DNA from: CADCTM01 sp049671305
GTDB lineage: Bacteria > Cyanobacteriota > Cyanobacteriia > Cyanobacteriales > Coleofasciculaceae
Assembly: GCA_049671305.1 (NCBI GenBank)
Contig: JBATUR010000061.1
Coordinates: 1 to 14,678, forward strand
DNA length: 14,678 nucleotides
Reading direction: 5' to 3'
The notes under the pieces were generated by a model, which saw nothing but the letters and a program-made list of their open reading frames with translations, searched no databases and was not told the origin of the DNA. A program made the position numbers and the translations under genes. Positions 1 through 7,297 of the stretch are shown piece by piece; the first letter of the stretch is position 1, and each line of letters begins with the position of its first letter.

Positions 1-111
1 AGAACCCCCTCATCCCCTAACCCCTTACTCCCACAAGGGGAGAAGGGGGACTGGAATTCTTTCTTTCTTACTCCCCTCGCCCCTTGTGGGAGAGGGGTAG
101 GGGGAGAGGGG
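1..111. repeat. Hairpin-forming dispersed repeat, copy 1
   Basis: This 111-bp segment recurs without a mismatch at 157-267. Inside it, CTCCCACAAGGGG (28-40) is the exact reverse complement of CCCCTTGTGGGAG (80-92). C-rich sequence flanks the left arm and G-rich sequence the right arm, so the whole unit can fold into a long imperfect hairpin with a loop around the GAATTC at 54-59. No coding potential is convincing. Similar CCCCTTGTGGGAG-type repeats are common between genes in filamentous cyanobacteria (general knowledge, not checked here). The left end may continue outside the window. Confidence 0.85.
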
Positions 112-156
112 GAAAAGATGCCGGGACACACCTTTACTCTCCTTGTGGGAGAAGAC

Positions 157-267
157 AGAACCCCCTCATCCCCTAACCCCTTACTCCCACAAGGGGAGAA
201 GGGGGACTGGAATTCTTTCTTTCTTACTCCCCTCGCCCCTTGTGGGAGAGGGGTAGGGGGAGAGGGG
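157..267. repeat. Hairpin-forming dispersed repeat, copy 2
   Basis: This is an identical copy of 1-111, with complementary arms at 184-196 and 236-248. The 45-bp spacer between the copies (112-156) contains a further partial piece, CTCCTTGTGGGAGA-like, at about 135-154. The array therefore seems to hold two full units and one decayed one. This copy ends only 26 bp before the start codon of the radical SAM gene, so that gene's promoter or leader RNA probably lies inside or across the repeat. Confidence 0.85.
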
Positions 268-293
268 AACCATAACAAACTACACTTAAAAAA

Positions 294-1862
294 ATGCGAG
301 CTCTACTTTTATATCCCCTCTTTCCCGAATCATTTTGGTCATTTGATAAAGCGCTGGAACTGATTGGGCGCAAGGTTTCTCTGCCACCTTTGGGTATGAT
401 TACTGTGGCGGCGATTTTACCGCAAACTTGGGAATTTCGCTTAATTGATCGCAATATCCGCAAGGAAACTGAGGCAGATTGGGAATGGGCAGATTTGGTA
501 ATCCTCTCTGGGATGATCGTCCAAAAAGCCGATATGATGCACCTGATTCGCGAGGCAAAGCGCCGGGGCAAACTGGTGGCGGCGGGGGGACCTTATGTAA
601 CTTCCGTGCCGCAGGGGGCGCAGGAGGCGGGTGTAGATTTTTTGATTTTGGATGAAGGGGAAATAACTTTACCGCTGTTTGTGGAGGCATTGCAACGGGG
701 CGAAACTTCGGGAATTATCCGCGCTGATGGCGAAAAACCGGATGTTTCGACGACGCCGGTGCCGCGCTTTGATTTGTTGGATTTAAAATCTTATAACGAA
801 ATGTCGGTGCAGTTTTCGCGGGGCTGTCCGTTTCAGTGTGAGTTTTGCGATATTATTGTGCTTTATGGGCGCAAGCCACGCACGAAGACGCCGGCACAAC
901 TTGTGGCAGAGTTGCAGGCATTATATGATATCGGTTGGCGACGCTCGGTATTTTTAGTTGATGATAATTTCATCGGTAATAAGCGTAATGTGAAGTTGAT
1001 GCTGCGGGAATTGGGTCCTTGGATGGCAGCACATGAGTATCCTTTCCGCTTTTCTACGGAAGCGTCGGTGGATTTGGGGCAGGATCAGGAATTGTTAGAT
1101 TTGATGGTAGAGGCGAATTTTGGCGGCGTGTTTTTGGGCATAGAAACGCCGGATACTGATAGCTTGTCGATGACGCAGAAGTTTCAGAATACTCGGAATT
1201 CTTTGATTGAGTCGGTTGAGAATATCAATCGGGCAGGTTTGAGTGTGATGGCTGGTTTTATTTTAGGCTTTGATGGCGAAAAAGCTGGCGCTGGCGATCG
1301 CATTATTGAGTTTGTGGAGGCGACGGCTATTCCGAAAGCGATGTTTGGTATGCTGCAAGCTTTGCCGAATACGGCTTTGTGGCAGCGGTTGGAGAAAGAA
1401 GGGCGTTTGTTGGAGCAAAATCAGGAAACTCAGGGGCATCAAATGGCGTTGATGAACTTTGTGCCAACGCGATCGCCTGAAGAGTTGGCTCGTGAATATA
1501 TTAACTGTTTTTGGGAATTATACGAACCGCGTCGTTATTTATCCCGTGTTTATCGCCACTTTATGACAATGAAGCCTTCGCCAAATAAGGTGCCGTTTAA
1601 GATGTTGGAAGTTGTGGAGTTGAAGGCGGTATTGACGATTTTTTGGCGGCAGGGAATTAAGCGTAATACTCGTTGGCAGTTTTGGCGTCAATTGTTTGCT
1701 GTGATGCAGAAAAATCCTGGTGTGTTTGTGCCGTATTTAAGTAATTGTGCTTTGATTGAGCATTTTATTCATTATCGTCAAATTGTGCGGGATGAAGTGG
1801 AAGGGCAACTGCAGGAATATTTGGCGAGTCAGGTTGAGCGACCTGCTGTTGGTGTTAGATAA
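294..1862 (+). CDS. B12-binding domain radical SAM protein (DUF4070-type)
   Basis: This 522-residue cytosolic enzyme has an N-terminal cobalamin-binding-like domain (about 1-140) and a radical SAM domain (about 170-380). The cluster-binding motif is C178-x3-C182-x2-C185 in the context RGCPFQCEFCDIIVLYGR. A C-terminal region (about 385-510) is of the DUF4070 type. Proteins of this architecture bind a [4Fe-4S] cluster, cleave S-adenosylmethionine and often methylate unreactive carbons using methylcobalamin. The hopanoid C-2 methylase HpnP belongs to the same broad group, but cyanobacteria carry several paralogues and the substrate cannot be told from sequence alone, so I give no symbol. The ATG at 294 fits the family start (MRALLLYP). 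No clear Shine-Dalgarno sequence is visible, and a hairpin repeat ends 26 bp upstream. The gene stands alone, followed by the CRISPR leader. Confidence 0.9.
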   Translation: MRALLLYPLFPESFWSFDKALELIGRKVSLPPLGMITVAAILPQTWEFRLIDRNIRKETEADWEWADLVILSGMIVQKADMMHLIREAKRRGKLVAAGGPYVTSVPQGAQEAGVDFLILDEGEITLPLFVEALQRGETSGIIRADGEKPDVSTTPVPRFDLLDLKSYNEMSVQFSRGCPFQCEFCDIIVLYGRKPRTKTPAQLVAELQALYDIGWRRSVFLVDDNFIGNKRNVKLMLRELGPWMAAHEYPFRFSTEASVDLGQDQELLDLMVEANFGGVFLGIETPDTDSLSMTQKFQNTRNSLIESVENINRAGLSVMAGFILGFDGEKAGAGDRIIEFVEATAIPKAMFGMLQALPNTALWQRLEKEGRLLEQNQETQGHQMALMNFVPTRSPEELAREYINCFWELYEPRRYLSRVYRHFMTMKPSPNKVPFKMLEVVELKAVLTIFWRQGIKRNTRWQFWRQLFAVMQKNPGVFVPYLSNCALIEHFIHYRQIVRDEVEGQLQEYLASQVERPAVGVR

Positions 1863-2148
1863 GATTATGGTGCTACCGCTTGGGTAATGGCAGGGTTTTT
1901 GCGCCGACCTGTAGGTGTTTTTTTTGGTAAGTTGAAAATATGGGCTGTAACTCAGATGCTGTGAGGGTTTGAGGGCTGTTGCTGTTTTTTGAGGTTGGCG
2001 CAAAGTCTGTAGTTGTTGATGGGTAAGGGTTTTGAGGTTTTTTGTTGGGATGCCTATTTACAAACTGATGGCTGTAATGATATTTTTAAGGAGGTTAGCG
2101 CAAATGCACCTTGAAAATCAAATATTGTATGGGTTTCAGAGTCCCGCT
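1863..2148 (+). promoter_or_regulatory. CRISPR leader with three GGCGCAAA-type motifs
   Basis: This 286-bp gene-free G/T-rich stretch lies directly before the first perfect repeat. It contains GAGGTTGGCGCAAA at 1991-2004 and GAGGTTAGCGCAAA at 2091-2104, exactly 100 bp apart. A third copy lies in inverse orientation at 1896-1910 (reverse complement AGGTCGGCGCAAAAA). The position at the leader end is inferred because the opposite end of the array carries the decayed repeat. A short ACCT/AGGT stem followed by eight T (1918-1925) could weakly end transcription of the upstream gene. No promoter hexamers were assigned. Confidence 0.6.
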
Positions 2149-3291
2149 CTTTGAATCGTAATTAATCCCTTTCAGGGATTGAAACTTGTTGCAACGGGCG
2201 CGACGGAAAGTTGACCCTCATGCTTTGAATCGTAATTAATCCCTTTCAGGGATTGAAACGCGAATTCTTTACGAATTGGCGGCGCTGCGACAAAGCTTTG
2301 AATCGTAATTAATCCCTTTCAGGGATTGAAACCACTGTTAATATTAGCAGAACCAATATAGAAGCGTTGCCGACTTTGAATCGTAATTAATCCCTTTCAG
2401 GGATTGAAACTCGTCGCTGGGCAGCACTAACGATAGTGCCGCCAGCTTTGAATCGTAATTAATCCCTTTCAGGGATTGAAACACTTTGCTGTTTATTGGA
2501 CGATAGATTATTGGTCTTTGAATCGTAATTAATCCCTTTCAGGGATTGAAACTCGTAGCAGTAGCTGCATCTCTTCGATTAAGTCAGCTTTGAATCGTAA
2601 TTAATCCCTTTCAGGGATTGAAACGAGGTGGTCTTTGGTTTTCCCAAAAGAGGAATCATCCTTTGAATCGTAATTAATCCCTTTCAGGGATTGAAACAAG
2701 AAAGCCGAGACTTTACTTGTCAAAGTCCTAGAGGCTTTGAATCGTAATTAATCCCTTTCAGGGATTGAAACTTCAGAACGGACTGAACTCTCTCAAGCCG
2801 AAGCCTGGTTTTGTACACTTTGAATCGTAATTAATCCCTTTCAGGGATTGAAACTTCATAAGTGAACCTATTACAAATAATGATGAACTTTGAATCGTAA
2901 TTAATCCCTTTCAGGGATTGAAACTGGTCGCTGGGATTAGCTAAAAGATAACGGGCTAAAGCTTTGAATCGTAATTAATCCCTTTCAGGGATTGAAACAA
3001 CAAAACCCACTTTCAATCATGTCAATCTGCTTTTTCTTTGAATCGTAATTAATCCCTTTCAGGGATTGAAACATGGCGCTGCTTTGGTTGATGGTAATTC
3101 AGCCGGCTGTTTAGCTTTGAATCGTAATTAATCCCTTTCAGGGATTGAAACTGCCAGGATGCCAGGGGGTGTCTGTGCTAGAGGCTTTGAATCGTAATTA
3201 ATCCCTTTCAGGGATTGAAACGCTATTTTTGCTTTTTGAGATTGAATATAATCCCTTTGAATCGTAATTAATCCCTTTCAGGGATTGCGTA
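2149..3291 (+). CRISPR. CRISPR array, 16 repeats of 37 bp and 15 spacers
   Basis: The 37-bp repeat starts CTTTGAATCG, contains the palindrome AATCCCTttcAGGGATT and ends GGGATTGAAAC. Repeats start at 2149, 2223, 2296, 2374, 2446, 2516, 2588, 2661, 2735, 2818, 2888, 2962, 3036, 3115, 3185 and 3255. The first 15 look identical. The last matches only to 3287, where AAAC is replaced by CGTA. Spacer lengths are 37, 36, 41, 35, 33, 35, 36, 37, 46, 33, 37, 37, 42, 33 and 33. The ATTGAAAC 3' end, usual for the crRNA 5' tag, and the decayed right-hand repeat both indicate rightward transcription from the leader at 1863-2148. Spacers of uneven length are common in type III and some type I-D systems, but the subtype cannot be fixed without cas genes, and none are in this window. 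Confidence 0.98.
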
Positions 3292-3328
3292 GGAAAGGCT
3301 TAAACCCACACCTAGCAATAACAAGAAA

Positions 3329-3517
3329 ATGACCCAACAACCAAACTCAGAGCAGCCAACATCACGGCACGCAGTAACCGATCGCCAAAAGTGCTATCAG
3401 ATGGAACAGAAATATGGATGGAAACTCTTGAGGATAGAGTTAACCGGAGATGAAACTCTTAAATATAACTGTGTGTTTGAAGGTAAAACTGAGTTCCCTA
3501 AATACACTGAGGATTAA
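3329..3517 (+). CDS. Small protein of unknown function, 62 aa
   Basis: I do not recognise this 62-residue protein. It has a hydrophilic N-terminus (about 1-17), a probable helix around RQKCYQMEQKYGWKLLRIEL and a short C-terminal part reading YNCVFEGKTEFP. There is no signal peptide or membrane segment. The start is ATG, 37 nt after the truncated last CRISPR repeat ends, with no strong ribosome site. The stop lies 3 nt before the GTG start of the next gene, so the two are almost certainly one transcription unit. The distribution of charged and hydrophobic residues looks like a real folded protein, and the HIP1-rich neighbour suggests resident cyanobacterial DNA. Whether it has anything to do with CRISPR is unknown; adjacency is the only link. 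Confidence 0.6.
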   Translation: MTQQPNSEQPTSRHAVTDRQKCYQMEQKYGWKLLRIELTGDETLKYNCVFEGKTEFPKYTED

Positions 3518-3520
3518 CAA

Positions 3521-3904
3521 GTGGGCAGAAAATACATCATCTTTAGAGCGATCGCGAGCGAAGAACACGGTGCTGACGCCCGAACTTTAGCTCACACTGG
3601 GGCAGTAACAGACATTTTGGCAGAACATTTCGACTCCAGCGACTCTCCAGCACCGACGAGAGGATACAGACTCAGAGAATACCACCAGATCCAGCACTTT
3701 GCCGATCAAGCTTTTCCTCATGCCAGCACACCCAGCAGACAGGGTGACTGGGTAGTATCTCGGACTTCAGAGTATAAGTCAGAGGACTTGAGCGACTTTG
3801 AGGCAATTATTATCTGTTACTGTCAATTCGTTCCAGTAAAGACGCCATTGGAACCACTACCAACAGTTGAGACAAATCAGTTAATGCGATCGCCAGTTTC
3901 CTAG
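3521..3904 (+). CDS. Protein of unknown function, 127 aa, coupled to the 62-aa gene
   Basis: I do not recognise this family. The protein begins GRKYIIFRAIASEEHGAD. It continues through a hydrophilic middle to a conserved-looking stretch, WVVSRTSEYKSEDLSDFEAI, and a hydrophobic strand IIICYCQF (residues about 96-103). The last 25 residues are proline-rich and probably disordered. It has no membrane helix or signal peptide. I chose the GTG at 3521 because GAGGA (3509-3513) sits 7 nt before it and because it follows the upstream stop by only 3 nt, which implies translational coupling. Two HIP1 sites (3548 and 3886) lie inside the gene, suggesting long residence in a cyanobacterial genome. The gene ends just before a decayed CRISPR-repeat-like sequence. 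Confidence 0.6.
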   Translation: MGRKYIIFRAIASEEHGADARTLAHTGAVTDILAEHFDSSDSPAPTRGYRLREYHQIQHFADQAFPHASTPSRQGDWVVSRTSEYKSEDLSDFEAIIICYCQFVPVKTPLEPLPTVETNQLMRSPVS

Positions 3905-3911
3905 CCAACAA

Positions 3912-3948
3912 TTCCGAGTAATGAAAAATCTTTTGTAGGGATTGAAAC
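3912..3948 (+). repeat. Possible decayed solo CRISPR repeat
   Basis: Aligned without gaps to the 37-bp repeat of the array, this stretch matches 24 of 37 positions. The final 12 bases (AGGGATTGAAAC, 3937-3948) match perfectly. It lies 660 bp beyond the last array repeat, with two small genes in between. It could be an old repeat left behind by deletion or insertion at the array end, or part of an unrelated hairpin that happens to share the repeat's 3' end. Confidence 0.4.
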
Positions 3949-3960
3949 ATTCAATCCCTA
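3936..3960. terminator. Perfect 11-bp hairpin between convergent genes
   Basis: TAGGGATTGAA (3936-3946) and TTCAATCCCTA (3950-3960) are exact reverse complements around a 3-nt loop. The hairpin lies between the end of the rightward gene at 3904 and the end of the leftward peptidase gene at 3996, where a shared terminator would be expected. The T-run is poor: none follows on the plus strand, and on the minus strand a run of five T begins about 7 nt beyond the stem. It overlaps the repeat-like sequence at 3912-3948, so its role is uncertain. Confidence 0.4.
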
Positions 3961-3995
3961 TCATACTAAACCTTCAAAAAATCAACCTCAATTAC

Positions 3996-5480
3996 CTAAC
4001 TCTGACTCGGCGGCGGAATCGTAATATCCAACGAAGTCACCTCAGCCGAAACACTAGATAAAGGCGGTTGAATAGCCGCATTATTACCAACAACCAAAGT
4101 CACAAGCTGATTTGGTTGCAAATACTTCTGCGCCACACGTTGAACATCCTCAATAGTCGTCGCTTTCACACCCTGCTGATAACGAAACAAAAAATCAGCC
4201 GGATAACCAAAGTATTCATAACGCATCAAACGTGATAAAGTCTGCACCGGATCTTGAAATTTGAACACAAAAGAATTCAAAACCTGATCTTTCGCAAAAG
4301 CCAACTCCTTATCCGTTATCGGCTTACTTCTAAGCTTTTCAATTTCCGCCCGAACCGACTTAATAAACGGCACAGTTGCATCAGAACGAGTTTGTCCACC
4401 AGCCAAAAAAGTACCAGGATAATCAAAACTTGGGTTCCAAAAACTGTAAACCGAATATGCCAAACCTTGACGAGATCTTACCTCATTAAACAAGCGTCCA
4501 CCAAAGCCATTCATCACCTGATTTAAAACATCCAGCGCCGCATAATCAGGACTATTTAATAAACCTCCCAAATGCCCCATTTGCACATAACTTTGAGTCA
4601 ATTGAGGTTGATTAATAAAAAACACACCCCCCTGCTTTGCCTGAGACGCCGTTGGTACAACTGGCTTTGGTGGCTGACTTGGGGGCGACCATTTACCAAA
4701 TTTTTCCTCAATAAGCGATCGCATTTTATCACTTTCAAAATCACCAATAATCCCCAAAATCATACTTTCCGGATGAAAATACCGCCCATAAAAATCCATC
4801 AAATCATCACGATCAATCTTATTCAGCGTCGCATACTCAACCGTACGAGCATAAGGACTACTTTCACCATAAATTAACTTCTGAAATTCCCGCCCCGCAA
4901 TACCATTAGGGTCATCATTTCTCCTAGCAATTTGACCCGCCGCTTGTCGCTTGGCAAAATCAAGTTTATCCTGAGCAAAAGCAGGTTTTTGAATCACCTC
5001 AACAAACAGATCAAAAACCGTATCCAAATCACGACTTAATGCACTAAAACTAGCACTACCAGAAGTCGTACCAATACCAGTTTCCACCGAAGCTGCACGT
5101 TGCTCCAAAAGCTGATTCAACTGATCGCCAGAATGCACTGTAGTGCCGCCAGTACGCATCACCTGCCCCGTAATGCCAGCCAAACCAATTTTATCAGCAG
5201 GCTCAAGGCGATCGCCTGTACGCACCAGCGCCGTGCCTCCCACCAGCGGTAACTCGTGGTCTTCCATCAGATAAACCACCATACCATTATTCAATTTGTA
5301 GCGCGTATATTTAGGAATTTGAACCTCTGCCAAAGGAGCAAAATTCAAATCCGTATAATGCTTTGCCATATCCGCAGCAGCAGGCAAACGCGACACCACA
5401 ACCAGCAAAAAAGTCATTACCAAAAATCCCAACCAGCGGCGGATTTTTCGATATGGAATGAGTAACTGAAGCTTGTTCAT
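3996..5480 (-). CDS. M16B peptidase-like protein, non-catalytic subunit
   Basis: This 494-residue protein is probably exported. It has a basic N-terminus, a hydrophobic stretch (about 17-30) and a likely signal peptidase site after Ala-Ala-Ala near residue 36. The rest is an insulinase/mitochondrial-processing-peptidase-like pair of M16 domains (about 57-235 and 240-470). Where active M16 enzymes have HxxEH it reads GITGQ (102-106), so it cannot bind catalytic zinc. It keeps the C-terminal substrate-binding pair R335 and Y342 in VRSRQGLAYS, with the 7-residue spacing seen in insulin-degrading enzyme. This matches the inactive partner of heterodimeric bacterial M16B peptidases. It lies 142 bp downstream of the zinc-bearing partner on the same strand. 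The substrate is unknown. Confidence 0.9.
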   Translation of the reverse strand: MNKLQLLIPYRKIRRWLGFLVMTFLLVVVSRLPAAADMAKHYTDLNFAPLAEVQIPKYTRYKLNNGMVVYLMEDHELPLVGGTALVRTGDRLEPADKIGLAGITGQVMRTGGTTVHSGDQLNQLLEQRAASVETGIGTTSGSASFSALSRDLDTVFDLFVEVIQKPAFAQDKLDFAKRQAAGQIARRNDDPNGIAGREFQKLIYGESSPYARTVEYATLNKIDRDDLMDFYGRYFHPESMILGIIGDFESDKMRSLIEEKFGKWSPPSQPPKPVVPTASQAKQGGVFFINQPQLTQSYVQMGHLGGLLNSPDYAALDVLNQVMNGFGGRLFNEVRSRQGLAYSVYSFWNPSFDYPGTFLAGGQTRSDATVPFIKSVRAEIEKLRSKPITDKELAFAKDQVLNSFVFKFQDPVQTLSRLMRYEYFGYPADFLFRYQQGVKATTIEDVQRVAQKYLQPNQLVTLVVGNNAAIQPPLSSVSAEVTSLDITIPPPSQS

Positions 5481-5514
5481 TGTTTAATTAGTATTAACTA
5501 TCTCAATTCTTTCT

Positions 5515-5532
5515 CCCCCTTTCTTAAGGGGG
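5515..5532. repeat. CCCCCTT/AAGGGGG hairpin between the two peptidase genes
   Basis: CCCCCTT (5515-5521) and AAGGGGG (5526-5532) pair around a 4-nt loop, followed by more G-rich sequence. This is a common intergenic repeat type in cyanobacteria (general knowledge). It sits in the 142-bp gap (5481-5622) between the two peptidase genes and could slow transcription or protect the mRNA end, altering the ratio of the two subunits. No T-run follows it on the transcribed strand, so it is not a typical terminator. Confidence 0.5.
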
Positions 5533-5622
5533 CTGGGGGGGTTCTAGCTCTAACAGCAAAGGCAAGAGAATACCGCTTATCAATGCAGTATAAACAAGAT
5601 AACTCCCATCCCCAAAAACTAC

Positions 5623-7218
5623 CTATGATTCCTTAGATAAAAGCCGTCCCACCGTGCGATTTTGAGGCGTAAAAGTTGCCTGAGAAACTCGCAAAATATC
5701 ATCAGGAGTAACCGCTGCAATTGCTTCCAACTCCTTAAATAAATTGCGCCAAGAACCAGTTTTCACCTCATATTCCACCAAAGAACGAGCCATGCCAGAA
5801 TTAGAATTAAGCGATCGCAATAACTCTGCCCTTGCCTGAGTCTTCACCCGCTCCAACTCTTGTGCAGCAACAGGTTGAGTCTTCAACAACTCCACCTCAC
5901 CATTCAACGCCGTCGCCACTTCTTCCACCGTATGTCCCGGCGCCGTCAACGCATACAACAACATTAAATTAGGATATTTATTACCAGGAAAACCACTAAA
6001 ACCTTGAGCTGAAAGCGCCACCTGTTTCTGTTCCACCAAAGACTTATAAAGCCGCGAAGTTCGACCATCACTTAACAAGCGTCCAATAATATCATAAACC
6101 ACATTATCATCACTCTTAATTGACGGTCGATGATACCCTTCCAAATACCAAGGTTGAGACTGCAACTTCAAAGTTACTGCCCTTGTTTCCTGCTGTGGCG
6201 GCTCAACTAAAGTGACTTCCACAGGCTTTGGTTTAGCTTGATAACGTCCAAAATAAACTTTCGCTAATTCTTGCACCTTTGCCGCATCAACATCACCAAC
6301 AACAGCCATAGTTAACTCAGCCGGCACATAATGAGTATCAAAAAACTGCTGCACATCTTGTCGTGTCAAATTACGAATATCTTGGTCATAACCAATAACT
6401 GGACGCTTATAAGGATGTGTTGTAAAAGAAGCATCAAGAAACGCCTCAATCATCTTACCAATTGGCGAATTATCAGTCCGCAAACGACGCTCTTCTAAAA
6501 TTACATCTTTTTCCTTATAAAACTCCCGAAAAACCGGCTCTAAAAAACGCTCCGACTCCAAAGACATCCAAAGCTCTAACTTATTAGCAGGAAAGCTGTA
6601 AAAATAAACCGTAGCATCTGCCGAAGTTGCTGCATTTAAGCCAACACCACCCGCTTGCTCAACAATTCGCCCCAACTCATTTTGCTTTACCAAACTTTTA
6701 GCTTCGTTTTCAACTTTTGTAAATTCTGCTTGCAATTGAGCAACTTCCGCCTCTTTTCCGGCAGTCTTTGCCGCTTCAAGTTGTGTCGCTAATTGATCTA
6801 ATCTATCCAAAAGCGGCTTTTCTGCCTGATAATCTGTCGTACCAATACGAGTTGTGCCCTTAAAAGCCAAATGCTCCAAAAAGTGAGCCACACCAGTTTT
6901 ACCATCAGGCTCATCCACACCACCAACATCAGCATAAGTGACAAAGGAGACAACCGGCGCTTTGTGGCGCTCTAAAACAATGAATTTAATGCCATTATCC
7001 AGCCGAAACTCACTAACTCGCTCAATAACTTTATCTAAATAAGGTTGGATAGAGCCCGTAGTAGGTTTAACAGGCGTCTGGGTATCGGCACTCGCCACAG
7101 GCACTAATCCCCACGCCAGCACAGTCGCTAAAATAGAGGTAACAACTAATTGCCAGAAGCGTTGTTTCAACCAGGTAGCAAGTTGGCGCATGAACAGAAA
7201 TCGATTGAGCTGAATCAT
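5623..7218 (-). CDS. M16B zinc metallopeptidase, catalytic subunit
   Basis: This 531-residue protein has an exported-protein N-terminus with a hydrophobic segment (about 22-40) and a likely cleavage site after Ala-Ser-Ala at residue 44. The zinc motif is H112-F-L-E115-H116 in GVAHFLEHLAFKGT. A further zinc ligand is probably E221 in SLESERF, although E223 is possible. Between them lies an extra helical, coiled-coil-like insert (about 131-182). In the C-terminal half the position of the R/Y substrate-binding pair reads VEQKQVAL, with neither Arg nor Tyr. The downstream protein has the opposite pattern, so the two are expected to act together as one heterodimeric peptidase in the periplasm or thylakoid lumen side. 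Met10 is a possible alternative start. The gene is divergent from a TetR-type regulator. Confidence 0.93.
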   Translation of the reverse strand: MIQLNRFLFMRQLATWLKQRFWQLVVTSILATVLAWGLVPVASADTQTPVKPTTGSIQPYLDKVIERVSEFRLDNGIKFIVLERHKAPVVSFVTYADVGGVDEPDGKTGVAHFLEHLAFKGTTRIGTTDYQAEKPLLDRLDQLATQLEAAKTAGKEAEVAQLQAEFTKVENEAKSLVKQNELGRIVEQAGGVGLNAATSADATVYFYSFPANKLELWMSLESERFLEPVFREFYKEKDVILEERRLRTDNSPIGKMIEAFLDASFTTHPYKRPVIGYDQDIRNLTRQDVQQFFDTHYVPAELTMAVVGDVDAAKVQELAKVYFGRYQAKPKPVEVTLVEPPQQETRAVTLKLQSQPWYLEGYHRPSIKSDDNVVYDIIGRLLSDGRTSRLYKSLVEQKQVALSAQGFSGFPGNKYPNLMLLYALTAPGHTVEEVATALNGEVELLKTQPVAAQELERVKTQARAELLRSLNSNSGMARSLVEYEVKTGSWRNLFKELEAIAAVTPDDILRVSQATFTPQNRTVGRLLSKES

Positions 7219-7297
7219 AGAATGATCACGAGAGAACAGTATTTTTTGAGTAACAATTTCCCAGTCTTCTAATATATCGTGACAAAAAATCTCTTAA

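Noticed and set aside
118..363. 81-codon open frame across the second hairpin repeat
   Set aside because: It is made of repeat sequence and then overlaps the start of the radical SAM gene in another frame. Its product has no natural protein composition.
294..1862. Naming the radical SAM gene hpnP
   Set aside because: Many cyanobacterial paralogues share this architecture, and the sequence alone does not separate them.
1907..1925. Intrinsic terminator after the radical SAM gene
   Set aside because: ACCT/AGGT followed by eight T is suggestive, but a 4-bp stem with a 2-nt loop is too weak to call.
2149..3291. Firm CRISPR subtype from the repeat
   Set aside because: Similar 37-bp repeats occur with type III and type I-D systems, and no cas gene is present to decide.
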